Below are positions 31,859 through 43,879 of a stretch of 64,000 bases of DNA, piece by piece. Numbering within the stretch: the first letter of the stretch is position 1; every line of letters starts with the position of its first letter. The stretch spans positions 46,439,142 to 46,503,141 of the forward strand of contig NC_030677.2 in NCBI RefSeq assembly GCF_000004195.4, read 5' to 3'. A program made the position numbers and the translations under genes. The notes beneath the pieces were generated by a model. That model had not been told where the DNA came from, did no database searches, and was given only the letters and a program-made list of their open reading frames with translations. The stretch comes from Xenopus tropicalis (lineage: Eukaryota; Chordata; Amphibia; Anura; Pipidae).

Positions 31859-34407
31859 TAAGTCTTAATAGCTGATGTTTTCATATACAGTATCTGTAAC
31901 CTTGCATTAAGCTAAGGGAAGCCCTGGCCAAATAACCCTCAAAATGGCACTTGAACCACAAAAGTCAGAAAACTTTGCTTTAAGATATAAATATTTGACC
32001 CAAAAGTTGCTTGGATGCTCAACAGCTTTCTCCTTAGATATGGTTTTATGATGTCCATTGTAATCCTTAACATTTCATATTGAAAAGAACTACTCATGGA
32101 ATTTAAGGCATGTGGTGTGTTTGATAATTCCTGTGCAGAAAAAGGTATATACAGTATATATATATATATATATATATACTGTATATACATATATATATAT
32201 ATATTGATTTACACCATACAGACATGGCATTGACAATCCAAGACTATGGAAAATATTCAGATATTTGTGTAAAAAACAGTGAAAAAACGTTGTGATACTG
32301 CATTTTTAGAATATTCTTAAGAACCACGAATAGTCAGTATTTATTAAAGAAAAAATCTTTAAAAAGCGAGCGAGGATCAATAGAAGACAATTAAAATTGT
32401 CTCTAACAACTTTATTTCTTTTTATAGTTATTAAAACATTCAAGTTTTTCAGCCACATTGAAAATGAATGGAACAATAAGATTATCGCCAGGAATATGCT
32501 GTTGTGCTTTTTTCTTGATAAGAAGAGTCATGTGAGTTTTGTTGCAGTTATTTTTTTTACATCTGTTTTTTTTTAAAAACTCAAATTTTGATAAATCTGC
32601 CCCTACTGCGTTTTACCCTGAAATGTTATACTGGATTACCTGATCACCTAAATACGCTGAGCCCTTGACAATGCATATTGTATAACAACTCCCATACACT
32701 TGTCTGGGTAATACTAAGATACTGTTGTAGCAGTTACAATTTCAATCCTGACAGCTACACACACACACACCCCACTGGAGCTGTGGGCTAATAGAGTATG
32801 AATTTTGGTTGGGGGAAACAATATTTAAAAAAAAAAAGTGCCCCCACAAGCTCTAGGCCACCCAGCACCAGGACAGAACTCCAATCTTTAGTAGCGCATA
32901 TGCTTTTAATGGGCCCTTTTTCCAGCACACTGGTTATGCACATGCATGTGTAATCACATAAATGTTTATAAGGAGTCAGAGCTGTGGCACTATTCTCGGT
33001 GCCACAACATAGCTGCCCATACTAGGAGCTCCTTCCTGTTGCAGGTGGTCTAGTATTCAGGGCATTTTTTATGAAAATCATTCTTCCAACCCTGGCTCTA
33101 TTAACCTGGTAGGAAGAACATTGTTGGTGTTATAGGTAACCTTTAAAGCTAATTGTGAAATATGCCTTTATTCCATTCGCTATATAGTGATATTTCTGTA
33201 AGGAAGTACATTTCTCTCTAGCAAAATATAAATAAATTAGTTGTATGAAAAATGACTATTTAAACGTGTCATATGCCCAAGGCAAACCTCTAGCTTGACC
33301 TGTATATTGCTACTTCTTCAGGTAAGAAAAAAAAGTAAGAAAAGGTTTAGGTCTTTAACAATGATGTCCTCGATGTGACTATAAGATATTAGATGTATCA
33401 ATCCAGAGGTACAAATATGCAGACAGCAAAGAACTTTCTCCTACATGTAGCTTTCATACCTGTGATAACTATAGACTGTTGTGATTGGAAGGAGTAGAAT
33501 CTATTGAAAAGACACTAGAACGATCACACAGATAAGAAGCGAATCATGAAAGGTCTGTCATACTTTATTCACTTCTATATTTATTCATATTTCAGGCTTT
33601 GGAACAAGACATCAAAGTTAAGCCTCTCTGACTGATTTGGAATAGATTGAAGAAGTTGCAAAACAGATCTAGGGAGCCCAACACATCAAGCATTAGACAG
33701 GAAAGAAGTACTTTACAGAAGGCAAAAAAAGATATGAGTTTCCACTGTTAAACAGAATGAATAAAAAGAAGTAAAGTACATATTTAAAGAAGTGGAATAC
33801 AGAGAGGCATCAAATTACATTATTCCTCAACAGCAGAACATACCTCATGGCACTTGACTATAATGACCCAATGTCATTGTGGGACATTGATAACTAAAGT
33901 TGCCCATACAATCATTTGTTGAGATTGCTAAATGAGCAAATAGTTGTCTAAATTAGGCTGATTGTTTGACTGCAGGGCCAGTAATTGGATCACACAGGGG
34001 CCCTGTTAAGGCTAAGGACCTATAGAGTGGTTCAGTTTCATGCGATAGATCTCCAAAATGGCTTTCCACTGGAAAATAGTAGTAGCCGGTGGAAAGCCCT
34101 TTGCATCACTTCTGTATTCTAAAGTTGCGCAAAGTTTCCTCCTGCAGGAATGCATTTAACATAAATTAGTGCTTGAGATAGAGGTTGCACTTATGCTGTT
34201 CCATGGATGCTCACCCTACTCAATACTAATTGGCACAAACTTTTACACAGAGCCATTTGCCCCACTCTCACATAGGTAGGACTCCATTCACATTACAGAC
34301 TATCATACAGGCTCTTTCTGAGAACACCAAAAATTCTAATAAATATATAAAATCCAATTTAAAAAAAATTGGAGTGTGCTAATTTGAACACACCCATGCC
34401 TCTCTAT
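31859..34407. other. AT-rich DNA with small repeat pieces
   Basis: A MITE right end (ATTTTGATAAATCTGCCCC then TA) stands alone at 32586-32604. A GC-richer tract at 32740-33110 ('gtgcccccacaagctctaggcc', 'ggttatgcacatgcatgtgt') looks repetitive but is unclassified. No gene recognised. Confidence 0.45.
32145..32206. repeat. (TA)n microsatellite with palindromic borders
   Basis: A TA run bounded by GTATATACAGTATATA and TATATACTGTATATAC, so the whole tract can form a cruciform. Confidence 0.8.
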
Positions 34408-34628
34408 GTGGCAGATTTTTTAAAGTGTAAAATTAGAGCTCACCACAGTAAAAATCCCACCATTCTCTATTCATTGTTATGGAATTATGAGAGGCATATT
34501 TATCAAATGGTCAACTCTAACTTTTACACATTAATAAATACACCTCTAAAAATCCCATAGGAATGAATAGAGACCAGCAGAATTTTACTGTGGTGAGCTC
34601 TAATTTCACTTTTTGATAAATCTGCCCC
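34408..34628. mobile_element. TTTATCAAA-type foldback MITE
   Basis: Inverted arms AAATTAGAGCTCACCACAGT and ACTGTGGTGAGCTCTAATTT with 'ctattcat' loop borders; right end TTGATAAATCTGCCCC then TAA. The left end is diverged. Confidence 0.7.
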
Positions 34629-34897
34629 TAATGTTTCATTATCACAGAAAGAGGATGCTCATTATTTATTCTGTATATATAACAACATATATTTTCAGAC
34701 CAGACCACCCTTAATAAAACTTCATGGACTATTTCCTAATAAGGACCGAAAAGTAGGATTTTGGTGCAATGTGCTTGCATGTGTTTTAATTAGTGTGGTC
34801 TGGTCTGAAACTATATTTCGTTGTATACAATTGGTTTGACTGTGCACCCTGCCTTGTGCGATTATTTAGGCATCAGAGGGCAGACACCAAAAGGACT

Positions 34898-35012
34898 ATT
34901 ATATATATATATATATATAAATCAGCAAAAAAACTGCACTCACAGAAGTTTAAAGTGAAAAAAGTAAGTGTTCTTTAATTTAAAATTTCAGTCTCATCAG
35001 AGACCTTTGTCA
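34898..35012. repeat. (TA)n followed by unclassified repeat
   Basis: A TA run at 34898-34919 directly precedes 'atcagcaaaaaaactgcactcacagaag' and, on the minus strand, TGACAAAGGTCTCTGATGAG, another retroelement-tail-like phrase. Class unknown. Confidence 0.4.
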
Positions 35013-36656
35013 AGGTTACAGTGCAAGAGTAAAAACACATGCAGTTGAAATAGTCAAATTTATTAATATGGGCAAAATTTTCACTAAATTCTATTCCTAA
35101 TATTAGGTAATATTAAATAACACTCAAGATAAAATAATAAAGTGGCCAATTAAGTATGACCCATAAGAGGTCTATATTGCAACCTGTAGAGTAGGTGGGG
35201 TCAAAGGAGGTTAGTGTCCTCAACATTCTCTGCTAAGGTATCACTCAGGTGCTTTCATCATCAGGGTGTAAATACCTAGGTGGTTAGGGGGGGCCCAAGC
35301 ATAAGCCAGTGCTGCAAAATCCCCAGCAATACCATCTGGTATAGTATACTATTAAAATGTGAACCACAAAACAGCCTTACAATGCACAATGGAGGCTAGG
35401 GGGCTCATATGCAAACCAGTTACACCCAAAATGTTTCAGGGCCAACCATACAGAAAGTGATAACAATAGGACCAGAGTCCGATTTTCCTTGTGTGTGCCA
35501 AGTAAAGAGCATTAAAAGACAAGGTATTTCTTCACAATGTTTATTTACATTGGTGAACCATTGCCTGTTACAGAACATAAGTAATCATATGATTCTAATG
35601 TGTAAAATTAATTTGTTTTTCATCATTTTTAATGTTTTTTTCTGTGTTTTTTCCTCCCTTTTTTCTGGAAAGGTGCCAGTGACAAATTATAAGGATTGGA
35701 AATAAATGGCTACCAAATAAAACCTTTCAACTAACCCTTCTGTAGCAGAAACAATAAAAAGCTAGCTACAGGAAATTAGGTTAATGGGCCATTAGGCTCC
35801 AGTCTAAACTACAAAGGGGAATCTTTGCATGTTAATTAATCTACACTAAACAAAGAAACTGACATACACCAAGCTGGGATCCAGATTCATTTTTCTAACA
35901 CGACAAATGTACTAAATACTATCTTTAGCAATGTTATATATTTTTATCATTTTTCTAAGTAAGCAAGCAATCTGTTTATTAACACACTGGGTAATAAATC
36001 AAAGCTTCCATATTTGCAGATGCCACTAAGGTCTTGTGCATGCCTGTAACACAGCCAAGGAACATTTTTAAACACTACACCATTGCTTAGTACTTCCCTC
36101 AATGATTTACTAATAACATTAATAAGTGTTAAAAAGTCTATGCTTTCCAATGATTACAAGAGCAACTGAAATGCTGTATATGGGAGGCGAGGTTATAATA
36201 ATGGATGAAGCCATTTTATGCATCTGGGACAGAATCTGGGACAGAATCTCCTATATTTGCCAGAGGCAATATATAGAGAAGGAGACCTAATTGGCTAGTA
36301 ACTTATTTCTTTACTGGGGTAGCATTCTCCTAAAACTGCAGAAATTATACCAAGACATGCAACTTAAGAGCAAACAATGTAAATGAAAATTCAATGCAAT
36401 TTAGAGTAATAAAGTAATACAACTTGTCACTTAGTAATGGAACTAGTCACAGAATAGTAAAACCTGCTGCAGAGAAAAGTAGATAGCTAGGAAGTAATGT
36501 AACTGGCCGCAGAGCATGTACCTGGACAAAGAGTAAGATAGTGTGGATGGAAAGCAATGTAGTAATACGCCTTTTATAAGGGATGCTTTTAATGACTGTG
36601 ATTTATGAAGTTAATTGATGTATAATGATAGCCTTATGGTAGCCTGTGCACAAAAG
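35013..36656. other. No gene supported
   Basis: A plus frame at 35409-35705 is open for 98 codons, but its second half is pyrimidine-rich intron-like DNA ending in CTGGAAAG; no domain recognised. Confidence 0.4.
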
Positions 36657-37876
36657 GTCAAATAAATCGGCCCCACGAGTTCTAATCCCGAAATGGGTAA
36701 AATTCAGATTAAATAAAATAATTTCTGATGATCGGAAATGTCACTAAAATGCTTACGAAAAAATCGTATTAGTCACAATAATATTGTATTGGCGATTCGA
36801 AAGTCCGAAATTTTCGTATCCGAATGATCGTAAACGGCGGGAAAACCTTTCTGACTTTGAACCTTCAGTGCATGTTTTTGAAAGCCTCCCATAGGACTCA
36901 ATGGCACTCTGCAGCTCCAACCCGACCCAAGGAAAGTCTCCCATAGGACTCAATGGCACTCTGCAGCTCCAACCCGACCCAAGGAAAGTCTCCCATAGGA
37001 CTCAATGGCACTCTGCAGCTCCAACCCGACCCAAGGAAAGTCTCCCATAGGACTCAATGGCACTCTGCAGCTCCAACCCGACCCAAGGAAAGTCTCCCAT
37101 AGGGCTCAATGGCACTCTGCAGCTCCAACCCGACCCAAGGAAAGTCTCCCATAGGGCTCAATGGCACTCTGCAGCTCCAACCCGACCCAAGGAAAGTCTC
37201 CCATAGGGCTCAATGGCACTCTGCAGCTCCAACCCGGCCCAAGGAAAGTCTCCCATAGGGCTCAATGGCACTCTGCAGCTCCAACCCGACCCAAGGAAAG
37301 TCTCCCATAGGGCTCAATGGCACTCTGCAGCTCCAACCCGACCCAAGGAAAGTCTCCCATAGGGCTCAATGGCACTCTGCAGCTCCAACCTGGCCCAAGG
37401 AAAGCCTCCCATAGGGCTCAATGGCACTCTGCAGCTCCAACCCGGCCCAAGGAAAGTCTCCCATAGGGCTCAATGGCACTCTGCAGCTCCAACCCGGCCC
37501 AAGGAAAGTCTCCCATAGGGCTCAATGACACTCTGCAGCTCCAACCCGACCGAAGGAAAGTCTCCCATAGGGCTCAATGGCACTCTGCAGCTCCAACCCG
37601 GCCCAAGGAAAGTCTCCCATAGGACTCAATGGCACTCTGCAGCTTCAACCTGGCCGAAGGAAAGTCACGGTGCCGAAGCTTGAATGAATCCAAAACTTTC
37701 GTACTCGGCGCGACAAATACGATTTTGTTGCACACATTGTTGTGCTTTTTGTAGCAAAGTACGAAAAAGTTGCGCAAATTAACGAAAAAGTTGCAAAAAA
37801 TGCGCACGGTATGAAAACTATGAAAAATATGATTTTTTTGTATTCGAAAGCGATCGTACTTTGATAAATGGGCCCC
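36657..37876. mobile_element. TTTATCAAAGTACG-type MITE expanded by an internal minisatellite
   Basis: The right end CGTACTTTGATAAATGGGC then CCC precedes TAA at 37877-37879. The left part (36676-36860) matches the family interior with ACGAGTTCTAATCCCG, 'gggtaaaattc' and 'cgattcgaaagtccgaaattttcgtatccgaat'. The expected left terminus is not intact: AAATAAATCGGCCCC at 36661-36675 looks like a terminus in the wrong orientation. Family members elsewhere in the window are about 370-470 bp; this copy is about 1.2 kb because of the amplified segment. Confidence 0.8.
36879..37666. repeat. Minisatellite, 52-bp unit, about 15 copies
   Basis: The unit starts GGAAAGTCTCCCATAGGRCT and includes CAATGGCACTCTGCAGCTCC then AACCCGRCCCAA. 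The starts of GGAAAGTC at 36931, 36983, 37035, 37087 and 37139 are exactly 52 bp apart. Copies differ by a few substitutions (GACTC/GGCTC, CGACC/CGGCC). A single related unit lies inside the MITEs at 31.6 and 52.7 kb, so this is an in-situ amplification. Confidence 0.95.
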
Positions 37877-39149
37877 TAAGTGTTGCAATAGTATGTAAAT
37901 ATTCCTGTACCATAAATAATTAAAAAAAATCATACAATATGCATAAAGTCTAATAACAATTGAAGCTCAGCATAAGAAATTTAGGCTCTGAGTGCATCTC
38001 AAGGAGGTAATTTATACCAAAATGTGACAGGAACTCATGGATCCGATAGTGTTTAAATAAAAGGAAAGTATTACTTTACTACAAAATCATAAGGTGTCCA
38101 GACAGCCTCATGTGCTTTGTGCACTAATGCATTTAATCATATGCATTTGATTGCCTGTAATTAAGTGCATTTGTGCAGAATCGCATAAGGCTATCACATT
38201 ATGTTTTGTAATAAAGTGATATTTTTCATTTATTTAAATGCCTAATCATGGATCCGTGAGTGGCGGCCACATTTTTAGAAAATGGTACCTTATCTGCACT
38301 GAGCAGGAAGTTATTCTTCCCAGTTAGATACTTACTCACATTTATATATCTTTAAAAAACTTTCCATATCTACTGAATTAGCCAAATCTATTTTTTTCTG
38401 TGGTATAAAATGCATCTGCTTCCCCCTCTAGTATTCAGGATAAATATTTATGTATTAGTGTATTCACTCAGGTTTGAAAGTGAGGTGTTAAACTCTAGGC
38501 ACCAGAATCAAATAACAGCACCAGCGTATAAAGAATTTAGGAAAATGTGGTATTAATTCTTTTCTGTTGTACACAGTGCTATATTTAGTGCAATAATGCA
38601 TCTATATTAGTTTTCTGCCCCGAGGAGCTTATTATGTATTTTTAATACCTAAGGCAAAAGAGATAAAATGTCTTTGGAGGTCATTATGATTTACAACAAA
38701 ACCAAATCTGCACATTCTCAATTCACAGTAAGAGAGACACTTACATTCCAGAGAGACAGCTAGTCAGTAAGCAAACAGTGCAATGAAAATCAGCGTATTT
38801 TGCTAATGGACAGAAGAGAGGAATATATTTTATAGCCCTACTCAATTTTAAATATCTAATTAATATTGGACATCTTGATAACGTCTTTGAAATGCATTGT
38901 CAATGTCTTGTAGCAAGAGAAAATTAATATTAAATTGTATTGCAACAGGAATTAGGAAAGAGAAATCACAGTGAATGGCTCTACATAACTCCAATTTAGA
39001 TATCATTAACAAATATAATAAAGAAGCTGTGCCAAAAAAGAAGCAGCATGGACACAAATCAATATACCTCCTCAGTCAAGTTAATAGGGATGATAAGTGG
39101 CTTCTCTATATGGTATAAGCTGAAATGATAAAATTGATGAGTAAAAATG
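37877..39149. other. AT-rich DNA, no gene recognised
   Basis: No coding frames or clear repeat ends. Confidence 0.45.
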
Positions 39150-40049
39150 TTAAGGGGAAACTGACACCAAATAAAACTCCAGTTTGAATCATTCCAGGGT
39201 CCTATTTCCAATTTTTCAGTTTCCTAACACATTTTTGTTTAAAACAAAGGATTCTACAATCAATTTGTACCATTGCCCTCATTCTTCTTTACAAGGAAAA
39301 AGCTGCCAGACTTCCTAGGTAATGGGTAGTGATGAGCGAATATTTTGGCAGGCATGGATTCGCAGCGAATTTCCGCATTTCGCCATTGGCAAATTTTTTG
39401 CAAAACTTCTGTGGAAATTCACCTCGGGAAAAATCGTTGCACGTAATTTTTTTTTGTCGCAGATCAAATCGGGCGCAGTCGCACCAAAAAAGGGCGTGGT
39501 TGCGTCAAATTGGGCGTGCTTACATCAAAAAAGGTGCAGTTGCGTCAAAAAGCTCGGGCGACAAAAAATAGACACAGGCGACAAAAAAAATCACGCGACA
39601 AATGCGTTTCGCAAATTTTTTGCCGTTTCGCAAATTCTATGGCGAAGCGAAATGGCACAGATTCGCTCATCACTAGTAATGGGTGCTACAAATGTATGAA
39701 TTTTTATTTTACAGTCAAAATTAGTAGACACTTACAGGCCAAAACAGAGGGGGAAGAAGGAGAAACAGCTTACCCGCTACTCCAAGTGATCCAAAATATC
39801 TACGTTGGCCACAGAAACAGCAACAATGCTAACTGCATCATAAGGCAGGTCATTCAATCCATAAAAGATATAAACTTTAGTTCATTTAAAATCACAAACA
39901 TTGGACAGGTAGGAAGGGCTATACACGATTAATGACTAAACAAAGTCTTTTCTGAGGAAGTGACTTTGTTTAGTCATGAAACACATAAAATCTTTTCATA
40001 GTATGTAATTGGAGTTTGCATGATTTTTTAATTGTCAGATTCCCTTTAA
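39150..40049. mobile_element. T2-type element with nested foldback MITE
   Basis: Left TTAAGGGGAAACTGACACC, right 'attgtcagattccctttaa', both including TTAA. The host part 39740-39860 ('agcttacccgctactccaagtgatcc', 'gttggccacagaaacagcaacaatgc') has the look of T2 internal sequence. A GTGATGAGCG foldback is inserted at 39327-39675. Confidence 0.75.
39327..39675. mobile_element. GTGATGAGCG foldback MITE, good copy
   Basis: TA, then GTGATGAGCGAATATTTTGG at left; ATTCGCTCATCAC, then TA at right. Interior contains GCAGGCATGGATTCGCAGCG and degenerate 'gcgtcaaaaaagg' / 'gcgacaaaaaa' units. The TA flanks suggest a Tc1/mariner-like target. Confidence 0.85.
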
Positions 40050-40683
40050 AGGACGTAAATAAGTAAACCATCCCACATAGAATTTAATCAGTGAACAGCC
40101 TCTTTGTTGCCTCTAAATACCTTCAACTCCTGTTGTTCAAAGGTTAATGGTAAGGCTGCAGCCTTAATTACGTGGGATTCCTTCTCCTCCTCTAACCCAC
40201 TCAGCCTTCTCCCTTAGGAACTGACTTTGGCTCTTGGCTTACTGAGCATGCTCGGTTCTTATCACTTCAGGTTACCAAACACACCCTCCAGTATAGCAGC
40301 CAATAAAGAGATGGCACTGTTGGTTTCCATAGAAATTCTGCTCTAGCTGTGAACTCTGCTGGAGAAACATGTTTTTTTTCTCCTAACCTCCTCTTCTGAG
40401 CTCAGCTTAACCACTACAGTGCTCAATCCAAGCAGAACTTTTTATCAAATAAGTTCTGCCTGTGTAAGCCTCCATTCTTCATTGCATTGAACTTTACAGT
40501 ACACATGTGCTGTTTGCACATGTAAATATAATTGAAGATGTGTGAGAGGGAAAATAGCCACTGGGTGAAAGCTGCTATTTGTTAAGGTGAGGGTACTGGT
40601 AAATGGAGGGGAGATAAGCAGTACAAATTGTGTGGTTTGTTGGGGGTGATGTGCCTGACTTATACATGGTATATGTCCTTTAA
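40046..40683. mobile_element. Second T2-type element abutting the first
   Basis: Left TTAAAGGACGTAAATAAG; right 'cttatacatggtatatgtcctttaa'. It shares the TTAA with the right end of the element ending at 40049. The interior is GC-richer, with inverted pieces such as GCACATGTAAA / 'tacacatgtgctg'. Confidence 0.6.
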
Positions 40684-41677
40684 GAGATGTCCTTTAAATG
40701 ATGTTGTAAGGATGTTCTGAAAACATGCTCTTGTGTTTTAGTGTAACCAAAGTAACTCCTGAGATGGCTCTTACTGCTTCACATGGTCTCATTATAGCCA
40801 TTAGCTTGTCAAAGACTACTGTACTGGAGGCGATTAACAGACAACAAAGAATATGAAAATGACTTTGGGTTCTATTCATTTTGCTTGATCTTCCAAAATG
40901 AAAAAGTGCTTTCATGGGTTGTATAAGTCTCCAGGCCTTGGTGTCACTGAATACAAAAGAGCCAACAAGTATAAATATGAGAGTTCGTTTAGGCTGCCAT
41001 GTGCAGCTGTTGGAGGCACCACTGTGGTTTTAAAATATTTACATTGTTTCCTTCTGTCTGAAGAAGTCTATTAATCCTTCCACAATTAATTACATCCCTT
41101 GTTACCAGCATGACTTATCATTAGTCCTCATATGTTACAAACTGCAGATTCCAGCATAATATCACATACAAATAATAATAATATACATTTTGGGGGGTGT
41201 AGTCCAGCAAATTCTGGAGACACATGATCACAAAATCCCGCACATTACATCTTTGGCATCTATCACTTCTCTTATAAAGTTAATGCTCAAAGTTTATCAC
41301 ACAACTGTTTAATTGCATCAAAAGACTATAAAGTAGTTAAAATGTTCTCTTCCTGCTTCACCAGGTAAATGTGGCACTTTTTGACTTAAAGAGCTCTTAC
41401 AGGCTAAGATATCTTAATGGATTTGATATAGTACTTGTAACCCAGACAGCTCATGCCGTAGCTTGCCTTGACACAAGAGTTAAGACAATGGTTTGAGTAC
41501 CTTTGTCAGTTGTACTAATAGAAGTTATGGTAACATAGAGTAATAGGCACTTGCTAGGTGAACCTCAAAGAAACAGCGGTAATACAGTCAAAGAATATGC
41601 AACAAGTCAGGTTCAGACTTGGATTCAAAATACATCCCGGTATTTCAATTACACACAGGCCTAAGCAGCCCCCTACA
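40684..41677. other. Non-repetitive-looking DNA with an ambiguous coding-like patch
   Basis: 40694-40915 is open on both strands (see findings). The remainder has no recognised feature. Confidence 0.4.
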
Positions 41678-41917
41678 AGTGATGTGCGGGCTGATGAGAT
41701 ACCCGCGGGACCCATGGGTTAACTTCACTTCACATCACTTGCGAGTCACGGGTGGGTTCGGGTTGAGCTCTTCACCCTCCCAGTCCGCGACCTAACACTG
41801 CCGCACTTGACACGCCTATTGACGTCATTGTGGAGCGGGAGCAGGGAGAAGCCAGGTTGGGTGTGGTTAGGTTTGGTAGCGGGCGGGTTAGGGTTGGGGT
41901 AGGACCCGCACATCACT
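41678..41917. mobile_element. GTGATGTGCGGG MITE
   Basis: Left AGTGATGTGCGGGC and right ACCCGCACATCACT are inverted ends. The interior is GC-rich with GTGGGTTCGGGTTGAGC and ACCCGCGGGACCC motifs. Such elements are frequent in frog DNA. Confidence 0.8.
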
Positions 41918-43184
41918 ACCCCCTACCAACCCACTATATATTGACTGTATATGGCATCTTATAGCATCCCCTCTTGCATTTGCCAGAATCCACAGATTGC
42001 CTGTAACAAGTTCTTGGACAAGGGGCTCCCAAATGTGCTTCTCTTCTGTACTGTTTACACATTATATTAGTCAAAGTACATTTACTGAGGACTTCTGTCA
42101 TTTGAGGATTCCTTTAATGTAAAGGTAGGTACATTATTGAATTCAGTGTAAAACAATAATCTGTGTGTGGAGCCAGATTAATGTCCATGTGAATGTGGTG
42201 CTCTTTTCAGTGTTTCTGCTACTTACAGAAGAATTATACATTAAATCCAAAATAGGTGGGTTATTGAATTCCCTTTCAAGAGAAAAATGTATACTTTAGT
42301 AATTGGAAGGGTTTATAACTGGAAGTATTTTTATTTCTTTTCTCTTGTAAGGCTGAATTGGAACCAGGTCTGGCTGGAGACAGTCTTTCTCTAGTTCAAC
42401 CTGTGGAGGACTAACTACTATCTATTTGATAGTTCCTCTTACTTATATTTTAATTTTTATAACATGTAATTTCCTTAATAAAATACTCAGTATTTAATGT
42501 ATTACCTGTAGATGAATGTCCAATGCATTCTCATCCAGCTATAAGTGAGAGAATCGGAATCCTTGACTGAACAGTCAGAAATGAATACAGACTGATTCCA
42601 AGATGCTATAATAAAGGTTACTTCTACTGGCTAATGAGGTATTACGTTTATACATATGGCAATTCAACTGAAATGTAAAAAATAATAGCAGTAAAACGTA
42701 GTGAAGACACCCCAAGATTACCAAAATGGTCATGCAAATGTACATTTTAACTCTACCAGGATTACCACTGAATTCATTTTGTACGGCTGCATGCATGCTA
42801 AATGACTTGCATGGAATTAATAATTGAATATGAAGCTTCACATAAAATATGAACTTACAGCCAAGCTTAAAAAATGCAATGAGAGATCAAAACTAAAGAT
42901 TAAAATACAAGCAGGAAAAGAGAATATGTAGTCTTTGAGAAAAAAGTAAATCACAGGCTATCCAGAGATTAGCAGAAACAAATCTTAAATACAGGATAAC
43001 CAAAAGCATATACATTAAATATGCAAGCTGTAGATGTAATAAGAGATTAACCCCTTCCAATCCACAGTCGTACACTTGTTTTGTAAAGGTACAGATATAG
43101 ATCTCAGAAGGGGTTATTTAGTAGAAAAACTGATAATGGAGTATTTGCCCTAAGATAACATTTGAGGCTAACTATAAACCGGAT
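41918..43184. other. AT-rich DNA around a possible microexon
   Basis: Apart from 42506-42538 no coding signature. A short inverted pair TTAACCCCTT / AAGGGGTTA at about 43048 and 43110 may bound a small MITE. Confidence 0.4.
42506..42538 (-). CDS. Possible 33-nt coding exon (LDENALDIHLQ)
   Basis: On the minus strand a pyrimidine-rich acceptor (GATTCTCTCACTTATAG) is followed by 33 nt, exactly 11 codons with no stop in the displayed frame, ending CTACAG before the donor GTAATA. Both splice sites fit consensus well. Strand agrees with the candidate exon at 5616-5883, so they could belong to the same gene, but a match this short arises by chance in 64 kb. Confidence 0.2.
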
Positions 43185-43385
43185 TCCAAAAAAGTTGGGA
43201 CACTAAACAAATTGTGAATAAAAACTGAATGCAATGATGTGGAGGTGCCAACTTCTAATATTTTATTCAGAATAGAACATAAATCACGGAACAAAAGTTT
43301 AAACTGAGAAAATGTACCATTTTAAGGGAAAAATATGTTGATTCAGAATTTCATGGTGTCAACAAATCCCAAAAAGTTTCTACAT
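43185..43385. mobile_element. Fragment of a dispersed DNA repeat (CCAAAAAAGTTGGGACACTA)
   Basis: The phrases CCAAAAAAGTTGGGACACTA and 'acaaattgtgaataaaaactgaatgcaatgatgtggagg' are ones I associate with a DNA repeat found in fish and amphibians. The class cannot be fixed from this fragment. Confidence 0.45.
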
Positions 43386-43485
43386 TTATATTTCTACTTG
43401 ACTGGGTATAAAGTAAAGTTTTGCAAATGAGCCAAAGAGGCTGTTAAAAAGCATGCAGGGCAATACTAAATGGGGAATCACTTGC

Positions 43486-43805
43486 ACAGGTATGGGATCC
43501 ATTATCCGAAAACCCATTATCCAGAAAGCTCAGAATTATGGAAAGCACATCTCCCATAGACTCCATTATAATCAAATAATACAGAATTGTAAAACTGATT
43601 TCCTTTTTCTCTGTAATAATAAAACAGTACCTTGTACTTGATCCCAACTAAAATAAAAATAATCCTTATTGGATGCAAAACAGTCCGGGTTTAATTGATG
43701 TTTTTTTTTGTTTTTTTTTAGGTATGGAGATCCAAATTACGGAAAAATCCCTTATCCGGAATACCCTTGGTCCTGAGCATTCTGGATAACAGGTCCTATA
43801 CCTGT
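43486..43805. mobile_element. ACAGGTATGGGA MITE, copy 1
   Basis: Inverted ends ACAGGTATGGGATCC and GGTCCTATACCTGT; sub-terminal TTATCCGAAAACCC and CTTATCCGGAATACCC. Related to 45840-46112 and 59285-59611, with conserved middle 'aataaaacagtaccttgta.ttgat'. Confidence 0.85.
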
Positions 43806-43879
43806 ATTCGGAAAAGGGAAAACATTTATAAAATTGTCATGTTTTTATATCATCATTCCCCATTTAGCCTTCATGCATT

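Noticed and set aside
36753..37933. Minus-strand frames reading ELQSAIESYGRL in the minisatellite MITE, similar to readings at 31.6 and 52.7 kb
   Set aside because: The shared peptide follows from shared MITE DNA. The frames are short, broken in different ways and have no start or splice context, so this is not a protein family.
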